A DNA stretch of 64,000 bases from Platanthera guangdongensis (Eukaryota > Streptophyta > Magnoliopsida > Asparagales > Orchidaceae), in assembly GCA_039583875.1 (NCBI GenBank), contig CM077158.1, positions 236,398,453-236,462,452 of the forward strand, written 5' to 3'. Made by a program: the position numbers and the translations under genes. Position 1 is the first letter of the stretch. Each line of letters opens with the position of its first letter. The notes beneath the pieces are model-generated. The model ran no database searches, was not told the DNA's origin, and worked only from the letters and a program-made list of their open reading frames with translations. This document shows positions 62,722 through 64,000 of the stretch, in pieces.

Positions 62722-64000
62722 GGGTTATCTCAATAAAGCAGTAACAACCAACAACACATGTAGCACAAGCGTCTTTATTGATCAAGAGCAAACTTCTTTA
62801 CAAGGCGAGACATACATGGCGAGACATGCTTCACCAAAAACCAAAACAGGAGAGCAGAGACAGTTACAAAGACAAGAACCAAAACAAGCCGCGCGGACTC
62901 AATCAACAAGCCGTCGGTCTACTGCTATGGAGTCCGCTCAGTCCGCCAGGTCGCCAGACCGCAACCCAAGCCGCGCGGACTACCCTTATTCCAAGCTAGC
63001 TCTTCACCGCCGATCTGCAAGCTGCCTGACCGCGAGGTCGCCTAGCCGCCAGACCGCACACGCTGCGATACCGAATGGAATAGTCTGCCTGAGACAGGCG
63101 ACTTCCTGAACCCCGAACCAAGTTGCCAAAGAGAAGACCGCCTAGTCGCTATCCGCGACCTGCTGTTTACCGCCTGTTGCTTAACCGCAGAGTCCGCACT
63201 GTCCCTGACAGCAATCAGAGCCAAGTCCTGCCTTTCCAGCGCTATCCGCACAACCTGCACAGCACAACCTGGTCAACTCTAGCAAACCGCGGGGACACCA
63301 TAGTCCTGTCCGCAGCAACTTACGCAAGCTCAAAATTACTGTTCACTTACTTCGGTTATGTCTTCTTTCTGATGTGACATGGGTCCTATTTATAGGCATG
63401 ATGATGAGTGTGGTCACCGCCCTAGCCGATAGTATCACCGCCACATCCCGCAGCAAGAACAAGTGTGTCCGCCAACCCGCGGACGCACACTCCAGTTCGC
63501 CTCTCCTGTGTAGATAGCCAGTCCGCCCTAGCTTCTCCAAAGCCGGACTCCAATCTCCAGTCCGCCTTGTCGCCAAAGGCCAAGCCAGGACCACCACAGT
63601 CGGACTCCGCAACAGCTATGTCCGCCAATCCGCGGACAAGGCATCAGCCCGCATATCCAAAGCTTTGCCACAAGGCAAACGCCGAACGCAGCGGACACAC
63701 CGCTTCAGTCCGCACACTTGAGTCAATTACCTCAATTACCAAGGCACAGCCGGACTCAGCGGACACACCGCTTCAGTCCGCCGCGGACAGCTCTAGTCTG
63801 CTTTCCTGAGTTCATTGCCTAATCAGCAAGACATTGTCGGACTCAGCGGACCCTAGCTCTAGTCTGCACGCTTATGCACGCAATCTCCAGTCTGCATATC
63901 CTCAAGCTAGCAATCAAGGCAACAGCACTCCTGCCGAGCTTGGCGGACTGAGAAAAACAGTCTGTGCTCCACTGCGCGATCTCCCCGGACTGAGCCAACT
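62722..64000 (-). repeat. LTR-like region, reverse orientation, with GCGGAC/GTCCGC motifs
   Basis: On the minus strand there is a TATA box TATAAATAGG (63394-63385) and, downstream, AATAAAG-type signals (about 62793-62785). Upstream of the TATA box (63420-64000, running off the edge) is a dense set of GCGGACT and AGTCCGC half-sites, sometimes as inverted pairs. This is the same order, motif cluster then TATA, as in the LTRs of elements B-E. Frames through it have no recognisable domains. It may be a reversed LTR inserted next to the element at 62586-62721; its ends are not seen. Confidence 0.45.

Overview
This is plant nuclear DNA, most likely from a eudicot. About three quarters of it (1-47850) is a stack of Ty1/copia LTR retrotransposons nested inside one another. 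The rest (47851-64000) is lower-copy DNA with two host genes, several short interspersed elements and some repeat-rich stretches. The evidence for a plant is the set of Sirevirus-type copia elements primed by initiator tRNA-Met, an Au-family SINE, Tourist-like MITEs, and a 13-exon gene for a plant HGSNAT-like acetyltransferase. The species cannot be named from this sequence.

Nested block. Element A (copia, plus strand, 1-1302 and 26624-28032) is split by element B (25.3 kb, 1303-26623, 5-bp target duplication CAGTG). B is split by element C, on the minus strand (13.1 kb, 8097-21181, duplication AGAAT). A's 3' LTR ends inside an LTR sequence of element D, so A probably sits in D's 5' LTR. D runs from the left, outside the window, to about 45310. 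D's gag is interrupted by a 1.7-kb solo LTR (29517-31248, duplication TCAGT). D's RT region is interrupted by element E (4.2 kb, 35380-39557, duplication CTTTG), a gag-only element of the TR-GAG kind. D's 3' LTR is cut off and joined to the middle of another copia pol, element G (45311-47850). C and D belong to one family, B and E to a second, and A and G are of other copia types. All carry stops or frameshifts except E's gag and C's gag.

Shared design. B, C and D have the same order: LTR, gag, pol, a spacer, an env-like ORF, a polypurine tract, LTR. Each LTR holds a dense cluster of a family-specific palindrome (GTGTCGACAC in C and D; CGTCGA/TCGACG pairs in B and E) upstream of a TATA box. 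The pol-to-env spacer repeats this layout: the same palindrome as that element's own LTR, then a TATA box 98-121 bases before the env-like ATG. This suggests a second, internal promoter for the env-like gene and is the most interesting signal in the window. A short pyrimidine-GCAG site 12-16 bases after the gag stop recurs in B, C, D and E.

Right part. A two-exon minus-strand gene (48475-47954) encodes a small secreted cysteine-rich protein next to the transposon block. The HGSNAT-like gene occupies 59695-51498 on the minus strand; its 13 exons join in frame to 496 codons, and its introns hold a SINE, MITEs and hairpin repeats. Beyond it lie an orphan RT fragment, degraded MITE and SINE copies, a GC-rich stretch, a probable LTR end with primer-binding site at 62586-62600, and a motif-rich LTR-like region on the minus strand running off the right edge.
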